Assembly (NCBI GenBank): GCA_021808525.1 | Contig: JAKBBK010000007.1 | Location: 16,335-80,334, forward strand | Reading direction: 5' to 3' | Length of the DNA stretch: 64,000 bases | From: Pseudomonadota bacterium | GTDB lineage: Bacteria > Pseudomonadota > Gammaproteobacteria > Burkholderiales > Burkholderiaceae_C | Notes under the pieces: model-generated | Database searches by the model: none | What the model was told of the DNA's origin: nothing | What the model saw: the letters and a program-made list of their open reading frames with translations, nothing else | Program-made: the position numbers and the translations under genes | Part shown: piece by piece, positions 27,903 through 37,043 of the stretch | Layout of the letters: every line of letters starts with the position of its first letter | Numbering within the stretch: the first letter of the stretch is position 1

Positions 27903-29624
27903 TCAGGCCTGCTCGAGCGCCTCCAGCACCATGCGCGCGCTGCTGCGCCCCTGCCAGGTGTTGGCCTCCAGGCGCCAGGCCACGCGGGAGCGCTCCGGCA
28001 GGAACTCGCTGCGATTCCACGCCACCAGCTCGCGCAGCGCGGAGCCTCGCTGCCCGACGGGGCGCACGCGGGCGCGCAGATGACCGTTGCCGAACTGGCT
28101 TTGCTGCACCACCTCGATGTCGCTGGCGAACACGGGCGGCGCGAATCCCTGGCCCCAGACCTGCTCCTGCAGCAGCGAGGCCACCTCCACGTCGAACCAT
28201 TCGGCCTCGAGCTCGCCGTCCACCTCCAGCTGGCGCGCGAGCAACTCGGGGGACAGCCATTGCGCGGCCACGGCCTCGAAGGCCGCGGCGAAGCGCTCGA
28301 AGCCGTCGGCCGCGATGCTGCACCCGGAAGCCGCGGCGTGCCCCCCGAAACGCAGCAGCAGGCCGGGCTCGCGCTTGGACATCAGGTCCAGGGCGTCGCG
28401 CAGGTGAAAACCCGGGATGGCGCGCCCCGAGCCGCGCAGCAGCCCGTCGCCTCCGGGGGCGAACACGAAGGTGGGGCGATGATGGAGTTCCTTGAGCCTG
28501 CCGGCCACGATACCCACCACGCCCTCGTGCCATTCGGGGGAGTACAGGCAGATGCTGGCGCGGCGCCCGCCCTCCGGCGCGGCCTGCAGGGTCTGCAGCG
28601 CCTCCTGGGCCTGCTCGCGCATGCGTTGCTCGATGCCCCGGCGCTCGCGGTTGATGGCGTCCAGGCTGTGCGCCAGTTGCAGTGCCTGCTCGGGATCGTC
28701 GGTGCTCAGGCACTCGATGCCCACCGTCATGTCGGCCAGGCGCCCCGCCGCGTTGATGCGCGGGCCGAGCGCGAAGCCCAGGTCGAAGCAGGCCGCGCGC
28801 GCGGGCTCGCGCCCGGTGGCGGCGAACAGCGCGCGCAGCCCAGGCTGCAATCGCCCTTCGCGCATGCGCCGCAGCCCCTGGGCCACCAGCAGGCGGTTGT
28901 TGGCGTCCAGGCGCACCACGTCGGCCACGGTGCCCAGGGCCACCAGGTCCAGCAGGCTGTCCAGGCGGGGCTGGCTGGCCGCGTCGAAGGCGCCACGGCC
29001 GCGCAACTCGGCCCGCAGGGCCAGCAGCACGTAGAACATCACCCCCACGCCGGCCAGGTTCTTGCTCGGGAAAGGGCAGCCGGGCTGGTTGGGGTTGACG
29101 ATCACGTCCGCTTGCGGAAGCTGCGCCGCCGGCAGGTGGTGGTCGGTGATCAGCACGCGCATGCCCAGCTCGTGGGCGCGACGCACGCCGTCGATGCTGG
29201 CGATGCCGTTGTCGACGGTGATGATCCAGTGCGGACGCCCCTGCGGGCGCTGCGCGACCAGGTCCACCACGGCGGGCGAAAGGCCGTAGCCGGTGGTGAA
29301 ACGGTTGGGCACCACGTAATCCACCCGCGCGCCCAGCATGCGCAGCCCGCGCAAGGCGACCGCGCAGGCGGTGGCGCCGTCGCAGTCGTAGTCGGCCACC
29401 ACGCACAGGCTCTCGCCCCCCGCGATGGCGTCGGCCAGCGCGCGCGCCGCGGCGTCGGCATGCAGCAGCAAGGCCGGCGACAGCAGCGAATTCATCTGAG
29501 GCTGCGCCTGCTCGGGCTCGCTCACGCCGCGCCCGGCCAGCAGCCGGGCCAGCAGCGGATGCAGGCCGGCGCTTTGCAGGCGGTGGACGTTGCGGGGAGA
29601 GGGGTCGCGAAGGATGAAGCGCAT
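27903..29624 (-). CDS. recJ: single-stranded-DNA-specific exonuclease RecJ
   Basis: VVADYDCDGATACAVALRGL, ITVDNGIAS, LITDHHLP, LGPRINAAGRL, GGHAAASGCSI. Start trimmed to MRFILRDPS. Confidence 0.94.
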   Translation of the reverse strand: MRFILRDPSPRNVHRLQSAGLHPLLARLLAGRGVSEPEQAQPQMNSLLSPALLLHADAAARALADAIAGGESLCVVADYDCDGATACAVALRGLRMLGARVDYVVPNRFTTGYGLSPAVVDLVAQRPQGRPHWIITVDNGIASIDGVRRAHELGMRVLITDHHLPAAQLPQADVIVNPNQPGCPFPSKNLAGVGVMFYVLLALRAELRGRGAFDAASQPRLDSLLDLVALGTVADVVRLDANNRLLVAQGLRRMREGRLQPGLRALFAATGREPARAACFDLGFALGPRINAAGRLADMTVGIECLSTDDPEQALQLAHSLDAINRERRGIEQRMREQAQEALQTLQAAPEGGRRASICLYSPEWHEGVVGIVAGRLKELHHRPTFVFAPGGDGLLRGSGRAIPGFHLRDALDLMSKREPGLLLRFGGHAAASGCSIAADGFERFAAAFEAVAAQWLSPELLARQLEVDGELEAEWFDVEVASLLQEQVWGQGFAPPVFASDIEVVQQSQFGNGHLRARVRPVGQRGSALRELVAWNRSEFLPERSRVAWRLEANTWQGRSSARMVLEALEQA

Positions 29625-29679
29625 GCCGGGTCGGGAAGGAAGCGTCGGGTTGGGGACCTCGGGTTTCGGGGCCCCGCCC

Positions 29680-30801
29680 TCACAGGGGGTCCAGCCAGCC
29701 GCGCGCCGCGGCGTCGCGCCAGAAATGCCAGGAGCGCGAGGCGCGCAGTTCCAGGTCCACCCAGGAGCGGGAACCGGCCAGGACCAGGCGCACCGCCGCA
29801 TGTTCGCGCAGCGCGGCGCTCAGGCGCCCGGCCGCCTGTTCATCGAGTTCCGCGCAGGCCTGCGGCGCTCGCAGCGCATCGTGGCTGCGCAATTGCAGCA
29901 CGTGCAGGGAATGCGGATGGCGCGACGCGCTCAAGGCGGGAAGCCCGTCGGCCAATGCGCCCAGCCATGCGCAGCCGGCTTCGCGCCAGGCCGCGCGCTC
30001 GGACTCGTCCAGCAGGAAGGGATTGCTGGGCGCCGTGGGCAGCACCCCGCAGCCGTGCAGCCACAGGGTGTTCACCTCCGGCAGCCCGGCGGCGCGCCGG
30101 GCCTCGTTCACCGGATGGGAGGCCCACACCATCTGGATTTCGGTGAGCAGGCGGCGCCAGGGTGCGGCGGCCGGGCCGCCCGGCATCCAGCTGGCCGCAT
30201 TGCGGCCGACCGCGCGCAGCGGGTCCGCCGTGAGCACCTGTTCCAGCGAAGGGTGGGACACAAGCCAGCAACCCGGGTGCGACGCGTGCATGTCCCAGGA
30301 CGCCTCCTGGAGCAGGGGCAGCACGGCCTGCAGCAGGGCCTGCGCGTGTTGGGCGTCGAGCGCGAGTTGCGCCGGATCGGCCAGTTGCAGGCTGTCGCGC
30401 CCGAGCACGAGATGCGCGGGCAAGGCCAGCGCCCAGGCCCGCGCGCCCGGCTGCAGGCCCGCTCCGGCCGCGGCCAGCGCCCCCCAGGGGGCCTGTTGCT
30501 CGTGAGAACCCCCAGGGCCGGGCTGCTCCGAGCTCGCCCCCCGTGGGGGTCGAGAAAACTCGGGGCGGCCCTGCGTTTTCTCGTGAGCTTGCACTTCCGG
30601 CTCGTCCAGCCCGAGCGCTCGGCGCATCCAGCGCTCGGCGGGGCTCAGCCACGCGGCCTGCGCGTCTTCGCGCAGGGGCTCGCGGGTCGCGACATGGGCC
30701 ATGCGCAAGGCGCGCAGCAGTCGTGGAAGGGCGCCGCCCTGCACGGCCTGGCCCCAGGCCTCGGCGTCCAGCGCGGCGGTGTCGATCAACAGGGTGTGCA
30801 T
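29680..30801 (-). CDS. RpfE-type / phosphoglycerate mutase-like conserved protein next to recJ
   Basis: NTLWLHGCGVLP, GLPEVNTLW motifs; neighbourhood with recJ as in Xanthomonas rpf region. Start uncertain (30828 or MHTLLIDTAALDAE at 30801). Confidence 0.6.
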   Translation of the reverse strand: MHTLLIDTAALDAEAWGQAVQGGALPRLLRALRMAHVATREPLREDAQAAWLSPAERWMRRALGLDEPEVQAHEKTQGRPEFSRPPRGASSEQPGPGGSHEQQAPWGALAAAGAGLQPGARAWALALPAHLVLGRDSLQLADPAQLALDAQHAQALLQAVLPLLQEASWDMHASHPGCWLVSHPSLEQVLTADPLRAVGRNAASWMPGGPAAAPWRRLLTEIQMVWASHPVNEARRAAGLPEVNTLWLHGCGVLPTAPSNPFLLDESERAAWREAGCAWLGALADGLPALSASRHPHSLHVLQLRSHDALRAPQACAELDEQAAGRLSAALREHAAVRLVLAGSRSWVDLELRASRSWHFWRDAAARGWLDPL

Positions 30802-30859
30802 GCCTGCATTATCGGCTGCAGGCCGCATGGGACCGGCGCCCGCCGGTCCGAGGCCGGGC

Positions 30860-31099
30860 CTACAGGGTGCGGGAGTTCAGCGCACGTGCGCGCTGCAGCA
30901 TCGCCAGCAGCGCGCGCAGGGCCTCGCGCACCGGCTGGCCGGTGACGCTGGCCGGGCGCAGCGCCTGCCCGGCGTTGCCGCGCGGGGCATCCGGCAGCCA
31001 CACGCCGCGGCGCAGGGGAATCGATGCCGCGGGCGCGCAGGCCTGGGCGGGACGGGGAAACAGGGGGCTTGCGGAACGGGTTTGCATGATGTGCCTCAT
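30860..31099 (-). CDS. small hypothetical protein
   Basis: 79 aa ORF in intergenic space preceded by a TAGGG-N4-CCCTA palindrome; no recognised domain. Confidence 0.35.
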   Translation of the reverse strand: MRHIMQTRSASPLFPRPAQACAPAASIPLRRGVWLPDAPRGNAGQALRPASVTGQPVREALRALLAMLQRARALNSRTL

Positions 31100-31203
31100 G
31101 GTTTACCCGAATCATAGGGTAATCCCTAGACGCCAGGGTCCCGAAAAATGCCGCAACGCAGCAATCCCCTGTCGAAAGTCGTCTCATCCGTCCCGAAAAC
31201 CCT

Positions 31204-32010
31204 TCAAAGCAACTCGGTCATGCGCGCGGCGGCTTCCTGCAGCGCGGGCAGATGCTCCAGCATCTGCGCCAGGGACATGCGGGCCACCGGCGCGTGCACG
31301 GCCATGGCCGCGCGGGTCTCGCCGGAGCGGTCGCGCACCGGCACGGCCACGGCGACGAGGCCGGGAATGAACTCCTCGTTGTCCACCGAGTAGCCCCGCT
31401 CGGCGATGCGTTCGCAGTCCCCGCGCAAGGCCGCGGCATCGGTCAGGGTGTTGGGAGTGAGGGAACGCAGGGTGAGCTGGCCCAGCACCCGCGCACGACG
31501 CTCGCGGCTCATGGAGGCCAGGAACAACTTGCCGCTGGCGGTGCAATGCAAGGGGACGTGCACGCCCACGTCGAGGGTCAGGCGCCAGGGCCACGGCGCC
31601 TCCACGCGGTCGAGGTACATCACCTCCACGCCGTCCAGGGTGGTGAAGTTGCAGGTCTCGCCCACGCGCTCGACCAGGTCCGTGAGCACGGCGTGGCGCA
31701 GTCCGCGCACCGTCGAGTGCGACAGGGAGTCGAAGGCCAGCTTGCGCAGCGCCGGGCCCACGGCGAAGTGGCGCTCGTCGATGTCCCGCACGATGTAGCC
31801 CAGTTCCAGCAACTGGTTGCACAGGCGATGGGCCGTGGCCTTGGGCAGGCCCAGCGCCTGCGCCAGCTCGGCCAGGCTGAGGGCACGCCCCGCATCCGCG
31901 ATGAAGGACAGCAGGCGCAGGCTGCGCTCGGCCGACGAACTCGTGGAGCCGCTGTCGGAGCCTTCCTGGGCCTGGGCGGAGCGTGCGGAAATGACAGTTG
32001 TCTCGGACAT
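31204..32010 (-). CDS. IclR-family transcriptional regulator
   Basis: LSLAELAQALGLPKATAHRLCNQLLELGYI wHTH, C-terminal effector domain TASGKLFLA, RGYSVDNEEFIPGLVAVAVPV. Confidence 0.94.
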   Translation of the reverse strand: MSETTVISARSAQAQEGSDSGSTSSSAERSLRLLSFIADAGRALSLAELAQALGLPKATAHRLCNQLLELGYIVRDIDERHFAVGPALRKLAFDSLSHSTVRGLRHAVLTDLVERVGETCNFTTLDGVEVMYLDRVEAPWPWRLTLDVGVHVPLHCTASGKLFLASMSRERRARVLGQLTLRSLTPNTLTDAAALRGDCERIAERGYSVDNEEFIPGLVAVAVPVRDRSGETRAAMAVHAPVARMSLAQMLEHLPALQEAAARMTELL

Positions 32011-32027
32011 GTCGAAAAAGTGTTTTT

Positions 32028-32042
32028 GAAACGTTGCGTTCC
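32028..32042. promoter_or_regulatory. candidate IclR-type operator between the divergent iclR and GMC genes
   Basis: Imperfect inverted repeat GAAACG-TTG-CGTTCC just upstream of the regulator start. Confidence 0.4.
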
Positions 32043-32140
32043 ACTTTTAACCAAACTACCATGCCAACCAGAGGGTCTGGCGAGATCCGGCGTGCTCCCT
32101 TCGCGGGCGGGCCCACAACAAGGCATCGAGGAGCGGGTGG

Positions 32141-33748
32141 ATGGCTGAGCAGTTCGACTACATCGTAGTAGGCGCGGGTTCCGCGGGCTCGACGCTGGCG
32201 GGCAGGCTGAGCGAGGATCCCCACACGCGGGTGCTGTTGCTCGAGGCCGGACCGGCCGACCGCTCCTTCTGGATCCACCTGCCCATCGGCTACGGCAAGA
32301 CCATGTGGAGCAAGCGCTACAACTGGTGCTTCCACACCGACCCCGACCCGAACATGAACGGGCGGCGCATCTACTGGCCGCGGGGCAAGACCCTGGGGGG
32401 ATCGAGTTCGATCAACGGCCTGATCTACATCCGTGGCCAGCGGGAAGACTACGAGCATTGGGCGAAACTGGGCAACGAAGGTTGGGGCTACGACCAGGTG
32501 TTGCCGTACTTCATCCGGAGCGAGCACAACCAGCGCGGAGCCAGCACCTATCACGGCGGCAGCGGCCCGCTCAAGGTCTCCGACGTCGGTGCGCGCCACG
32601 AACTGATCGAGGCCTTCATCGAGGGCGCGGCGCAACAGGGCGTGCCGCGTACGGAGGACTTCAACGGCGCGCGCCAGGAAGGGGCCGGCTACTACCAGCT
32701 CACCACCTGGCGCGGCTGGCGTTGCAGCGCCGCCAAGGCCTACCTCGCGCCGGCACGCTCGCGCCCCAACCTGCGCGTGCTCACCCAGGCGCAGGCCACC
32801 TCGCTGATCCTGGAGCGAGATCGTGCGGTGGGGGTGCGCTACATGCGTCACGGGCGCATGTGCGAGGCGCGCTGCGAGGGCGAGGTGCTGCTCAGCGCGG
32901 GCGCGCTGCTGTCGCCGCAGTTGCTGCAGTTGTCGGGCATCGGGCCCGCGGAGCATTTGCGCAGCCTGGGCATCCCGGTGGCGGTGGACCTGCCGGGGGT
33001 CGGCGAGAACCTGCAGGATCATCTGCAGATGCGACTGATCTTCGAGTGCACCCGCCCCATCACCACCAACGATCAGTTGCGCAGCCTGTACGGGCGCACC
33101 CGCCTGGGCCTGCAGTGGCTGTTCGCGCGCAGCGGTCCCCTGGCCGTGGGCATCAACCAGGGGGGCTGTTTCATGCGCGCGCTGCCGGAGGAGTCGGCCA
33201 CGCCGGACATCCAGTTCCACGTGGCCACGCTGTCGGCCGACATGGCGGGCGGCGCGGTCCACCCCTTCTCGGGTTTCACGCTGTCGGTGTGTCAGCTGCG
33301 CCCCGAGTCGCGAGGCCGGGTGCGCATCCGCAGCACCGACCCCTTCGAGCCTCCGTCGATGCAGCCCAACTACCTGGCCACCGACCTGGACCGCCGCACC
33401 GCCGTGGCCGCGCTGCGCGCGGCGCGTTCCATCGCCAGCGCGCCGGCCATGCGCCCCTACGTCAAGCGCGAGGTCAAGCCGGGGCCGCAGGTGGAGGACG
33501 ACGCCTCGCTGCTCGAGTTCTGCCGCGACAACGGCGCCACCATCTTCCACCCCAGCGGCACCTGCCGCATGGGCGCGGACCGGCTGGCCGTGGTCGACGC
33601 ACGCCTGCGCGTGCACGGCCTGCGCGGCCTGCGGGTGGTCGATTGCTCGGCCATGCCCACGCTGGTGTCGGGCAACACCAATGCCCCGGCGATCATGATG
33701 GCCGAGAAGGCCGTGGACATGATCCGCGCGGACGCGGCACGCGGCTGA
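32141..33748 (+). CDS. GMC-family FAD oxidoreductase (choline dehydrogenase-like)
   Basis: YIVVGAGSAGSTLAGRLSEDP, WPRGKTLGGSSSINGLIYIRGQ, HPSGTCRMG, NAPAIMMAEKAVDMI. Confidence 0.93.
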   Translation: MAEQFDYIVVGAGSAGSTLAGRLSEDPHTRVLLLEAGPADRSFWIHLPIGYGKTMWSKRYNWCFHTDPDPNMNGRRIYWPRGKTLGGSSSINGLIYIRGQREDYEHWAKLGNEGWGYDQVLPYFIRSEHNQRGASTYHGGSGPLKVSDVGARHELIEAFIEGAAQQGVPRTEDFNGARQEGAGYYQLTTWRGWRCSAAKAYLAPARSRPNLRVLTQAQATSLILERDRAVGVRYMRHGRMCEARCEGEVLLSAGALLSPQLLQLSGIGPAEHLRSLGIPVAVDLPGVGENLQDHLQMRLIFECTRPITTNDQLRSLYGRTRLGLQWLFARSGPLAVGINQGGCFMRALPEESATPDIQFHVATLSADMAGGAVHPFSGFTLSVCQLRPESRGRVRIRSTDPFEPPSMQPNYLATDLDRRTAVAALRAARSIASAPAMRPYVKREVKPGPQVEDDASLLEFCRDNGATIFHPSGTCRMGADRLAVVDARLRVHGLRGLRVVDCSAMPTLVSGNTNAPAIMMAEKAVDMIRADAARG

Positions 33749-33895
33749 GCCGGCGAGCCGGCGCAAGACCGGCTCGACTCCGTAACATTCTCTTGCAATT
33801 CGGCGGCGGCGCCTGTCGCGGATGCGCACATGCATCCCGTTATCGCTCCCAATGCATGCAGATTGTTCCGATTGCACACCTTGCGGAGTCCCTTC

Positions 33896-34231
33896 ATGAA
33901 CCGACGCATCCTTCCCACCCCGGCCCTGCTGTGCGCACTCGCGCTGGGCGCGCTCGCCCCCGCTGCCCATGCAGCCGGCTCCTGGGAGCGCGCGCATCCG
34001 CGCCGCGACCAGGTGATCGACCGCACCCAGCATCTGAATGCACGCATTCGCCACGAACGCCACGAAGGCGAGCTCACGGCGGCGCAGGCGCGCAACCTGC
34101 ACGCCCAGGTACGCAACACGCGCCTGGAACAACGTTCCATGGCCCGCAGCAACGGCGGCTACCTCACCAAGGCGCAACAGGCGGGCCTGAACCAGCAGGA
34201 GAGCGCCATCAGCCGTCAGGTGGGGCGATGA
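33896..34231 (+). CDS. small exported protein
   Basis: Signal peptide MNRRILPTPALLCALALGALAPAAHAA; basic helical mature part. Confidence 0.65.
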   Translation: MNRRILPTPALLCALALGALAPAAHAAGSWERAHPRRDQVIDRTQHLNARIRHERHEGELTAAQARNLHAQVRNTRLEQRSMARSNGGYLTKAQQAGLNQQESAISRQVGR

Positions 34232-34380
34232 ACCCGCGCCGCGGACTCCGACGCCTGCTCGGCGCGGTGCTGGCCGCCGCGCTGCTGCTCAGCCTCGGCG
34301 GCTGCTACGTGCTCGTGCCCGGCCCCGGCTACTACGGCTATCGCCCCGGGCCCTGGCACCGGGGTGACGACGACCGCTGA
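34228..34380 (+). CDS. very small lipoprotein (50 aa)
   Basis: Overlaps upstream stop; lipobox LLLSLGGC, then YVLVPGPGYYGYRPG. Confidence 0.55.
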   Translation: MNPRRGLRRLLGAVLAAALLLSLGGCYVLVPGPGYYGYRPGPWHRGDDDR

Positions 34381-34405
34381 GCCCCGAGCCTGCGCGCCTT
34401 GAGCC

Positions 34406-34437
34406 CCCGAACGCCCGAACGCCCGAACGCCCGAACG
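34406..34437. repeat. octamer tandem repeat (CCCGAACG)x4
   Basis: cccgaacg repeated four times in direct succession. Confidence 0.9.
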
Positions 34438-34476
34438 CGCCTCCGATTCCCCGATTCCCAACAACACGGTCCCACG

Positions 34477-34764
34477 ATGAGCAAGCTCCCGAATTTCTCC
34501 TCGCGCGCCCTGCGCCGCGCCGTCGCCGCCGCCACCCTGCTGGGCCTGGGCCTGGCCGCGGGTGTCGCCTACGCCGATCTGGATGATCATCCGCACCTGG
34601 TCGCGGCCGACCGCGCGGCCTACCAGGCCATGATGCAACTGCGCGTGGCCAACAACGGCCCGGCGGCCTTCGGCGGCCATCGAGACCGCGCGATGCGCCT
34701 GCTGGCCCAGGCGCGCCGGGAAATCCACGAATCCGCGCGTTTCGCGGATCACCATCGTGATTGA
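34477..34764 (+). CDS. small exported protein with HPHL...FGGHR repeat domain
   Basis: Signal peptide then DDHPHLVAADRAAYQAMMQLRVANNGPAAFGGHRDRAMRLLAQARREIHESARFADHHRD. Confidence 0.65.
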   Translation: MSKLPNFSSRALRRAVAAATLLGLGLAAGVAYADLDDHPHLVAADRAAYQAMMQLRVANNGPAAFGGHRDRAMRLLAQARREIHESARFADHHRD

Positions 34765-35077
34765 GCGCGCCCGCGCCTGCAGGCGCCTGGCCGCGCCCTG
34801 GCTGCTGCTTGCGGCGGGCGCCGGCCTGGGCGGCTGCGTGCAGGCTCCGCCCGTGCAGCGCCCGCCGGTGGTGGTCGAGCGCCCGCGCTCGCCGCTGGAC
34901 GGGCACCCCCATCTGATCGCGGCGATGCAGGCCATCGATGCGCAGATCGCCCAGCTGCGCGCCGCGCGCAATGGCGACGACGGCTTCGGCGGGCACCGCG
35001 GCCGCGCGATCCAGCTGGCGCTGCAGGCGCGCGCGGAGGTGTACCGCGCGGCCGTGTTCGCCGACCGCCACCGCTAA
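34757..35077 (+). CDS. small lipoprotein, paralog of the preceding protein
   Basis: Lipobox GAGLGGC; DGHPHLIAAMQAIDAQIAQLRAARNGDDGFGGHRGRAIQLALQARAEVYRAAVFADRHR. Confidence 0.65.
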   Translation: MIERARACRRLAAPWLLLAAGAGLGGCVQAPPVQRPPVVVERPRSPLDGHPHLIAAMQAIDAQIAQLRAARNGDDGFGGHRGRAIQLALQARAEVYRAAVFADRHR

Positions 35078-35096
35078 CAGGCTGTTAAGCGCCGGC

Positions 35097-35128
35097 CGAA
35101 AAAAAGCCTCGCATCGCTGCGAGGCTTG
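35097..35128 (-). terminator. intrinsic terminator of cspA
   Basis: Minus strand AAGCCTCGCAGCGATGCGAGGCTT followed by a run of T. Confidence 0.85.
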
Positions 35129-35170
35129 CTTGCGCGGGTCGGGCCGGGCCCGACCCTGGGGTTGCGCCCC

Positions 35171-35383
35171 TCAGACGGCGCGGATGTTCGTGGCCTGCGG
35201 GCCCTTGGGGCCGCTCTTGACCTCGAACTGCACGTTGGCGCCTTCGGCCAGGGTGCGGAAGCCGCCGTCGTTGCGGATTTCGCTGTGGTGCGCGAACAGG
35301 TCCTTGCCACCATCGCTGGGAGCGATGAAGCCGAAGCCCTTGCCGTCGTTGAACCACTTCACGATGCCGGTCTGGATAGTCAT
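35171..35383 (-). CDS. cspA: cold-shock protein
   Basis: [36 protein letters not shown], 70 aa CSD with RNP motifs. Confidence 0.97.
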   Translation of the reverse strand: MTIQTGIVKWFNDGKGFGFIAPSDGGKDLFAHHSEIRNDGGFRTLAEGANVQFEVKSGPKGPQATNIRAV

Positions 35384-35791
35384 GGTGTTTCCTTGGAAAT
35401 GAAAGATGGACAAACGCACTCCGGACGCGACAACCGCGTACGGAGACAGAAACACTCAAGAACTATCAGCGGGGGGTGGGGCTGAAGCGAGCCGCTCGCG
35501 AAACTGGGCCCTGGGAAGGCCGGCGGGGCTGCAGACGAGACCTTGGAAGAACGGCCTTGTGCGAATCTATCCGGCGGATTGTAGCAGGTTCGCGGCCGAC
35601 GTGCGCATTCGCTCCGCGGGTGGCGGGCCGATGTTGCGCCGCGACCGCCGTGGATGCCCGCATTTCTCTCGAATGGGCATGGACGCGCGATTTTTTTTCG
35701 CATTCCGCTCCGCGCAACCACCAATCCGACAAAAAACTCCGGGCCGGGCCAAGCAGAATTTCTGCACGAACAGACCTCTGCGAACCCTGTC

Positions 35792-37012
35792 ATGCTCAAC
35801 GCACTCGCCACACCGCGCCCCGCGCAGGCCGCCGAAGCAGGCGCCCCCGATGCGCGCCGCCCCGCCACCCAGACCTTCCTGACCCACGCCGCGCGCAGCA
35901 AGGCCTTCCACGGCTTCGTCAACCCGCCGATCTACCGCGGCTCCACGGTGCTGTTCGACACCATGGACGACCTGGTCCACGGCCGCGGGGAATTCACCTA
36001 CGGACGCAAGGGCAACCCCAGCACCCGGGCCCTGGAGGGCGCCTGGACCGAACTGGCCGGCGCGGCCGGCACCATCCTGTGCGGCTCGGGCCTGGCCGCG
36101 ATCACCACGGCGCTGCTCAGCGTGGCCCGGGCCGGCGACCACCTGCTGGTGGTCGACACCGTGTACGGCCCCGTGCGCGCCTTGTGCGACGGCCTGCTCG
36201 AGCGCTTCGGCGTCGCCGTCAGCTACTTCCCCCCGGACCCCGGAGCCGACTTCGAGCAGGCATTCCGCGACAACACGGTGGCCGTCTACCTGGAGTCCCC
36301 CGGCTCCCTGACCATGGAGATCCAGGATGTGCCGGGCCTCGCGGCCATCGCGCATGCTCGCGGAGCCTGCGTGCTCATGGACAATACCTGGTCCACGCCG
36401 ATTCTTTTTGACGCCCATGCGACGGGCGTGGATATTTCCATCGAAGCGGGAACCAAATACCTGGGCGGCGCCTCGGATCTGTTGCTGGGAGTGGCCAGCG
36501 CGAATTCCGCCTATTGGCCCCGATTGCAGGATACGCACAGAATGATGGGGTGCATCGCCGGCCCCGAGGATGTATTCCTGGCCCTGCGCGGATTCCGCAC
36601 CCTCGATTTGCGCATCCGGGAATCCGGCAAGCGCGCCCTGGAGATCGCCCACTGGCTGCGATCCAGGCCCGGGGTGCGCGCCGTGCTGCACCCGGCCCTC
36701 GAACAGAGCCCGGGGCATGGCTACTGGAAACGCGACTATCATGGCGCCAGCGGCCTGTTCTCGGTGATACTCGATCCAGTATCAAGGCAAAGCCTCGCGC
36801 GCATGCTGGACGGTTTGCGTCTATTCGGCATGGGATATTCCTGGGGCGGATTCGAAAGCCTGGTGACTCCCATCGACCATGACCTCGTGCGCACCGCGAA
36901 ACCCTGGCCGCATACCGGCCCGACCCTGCGTTTGTATATCGGCCTGGAAGATGTCGACGATTTGAAGCAGGACCTGTCGGACGGTTTTGCGAGACTGGCC
37001 GGAAAACCATGA
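35792..37012 (+). CDS. metC: cystathionine beta-lyase (Cys/Met metabolism PLP enzyme)
   Basis: YGRKGNPSTRALEGAWTELAGA, LMDNTWSTPILFDAHATGVDISIEAGTKYLGGASDLLLG. Confidence 0.9.
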   Translation: MLNALATPRPAQAAEAGAPDARRPATQTFLTHAARSKAFHGFVNPPIYRGSTVLFDTMDDLVHGRGEFTYGRKGNPSTRALEGAWTELAGAAGTILCGSGLAAITTALLSVARAGDHLLVVDTVYGPVRALCDGLLERFGVAVSYFPPDPGADFEQAFRDNTVAVYLESPGSLTMEIQDVPGLAAIAHARGACVLMDNTWSTPILFDAHATGVDISIEAGTKYLGGASDLLLGVASANSAYWPRLQDTHRMMGCIAGPEDVFLALRGFRTLDLRIRESGKRALEIAHWLRSRPGVRAVLHPALEQSPGHGYWKRDYHGASGLFSVILDPVSRQSLARMLDGLRLFGMGYSWGGFESLVTPIDHDLVRTAKPWPHTGPTLRLYIGLEDVDDLKQDLSDGFARLAGKP

Positions 37013-37043
37013 CCCGAGCATTATCAACACACGGAGAGACACG

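Noticed and set aside
28080-30146. 688-aa plus-strand ORF opposite recJ
   Set aside because: Antisense artefact; RecJ motifs on minus.
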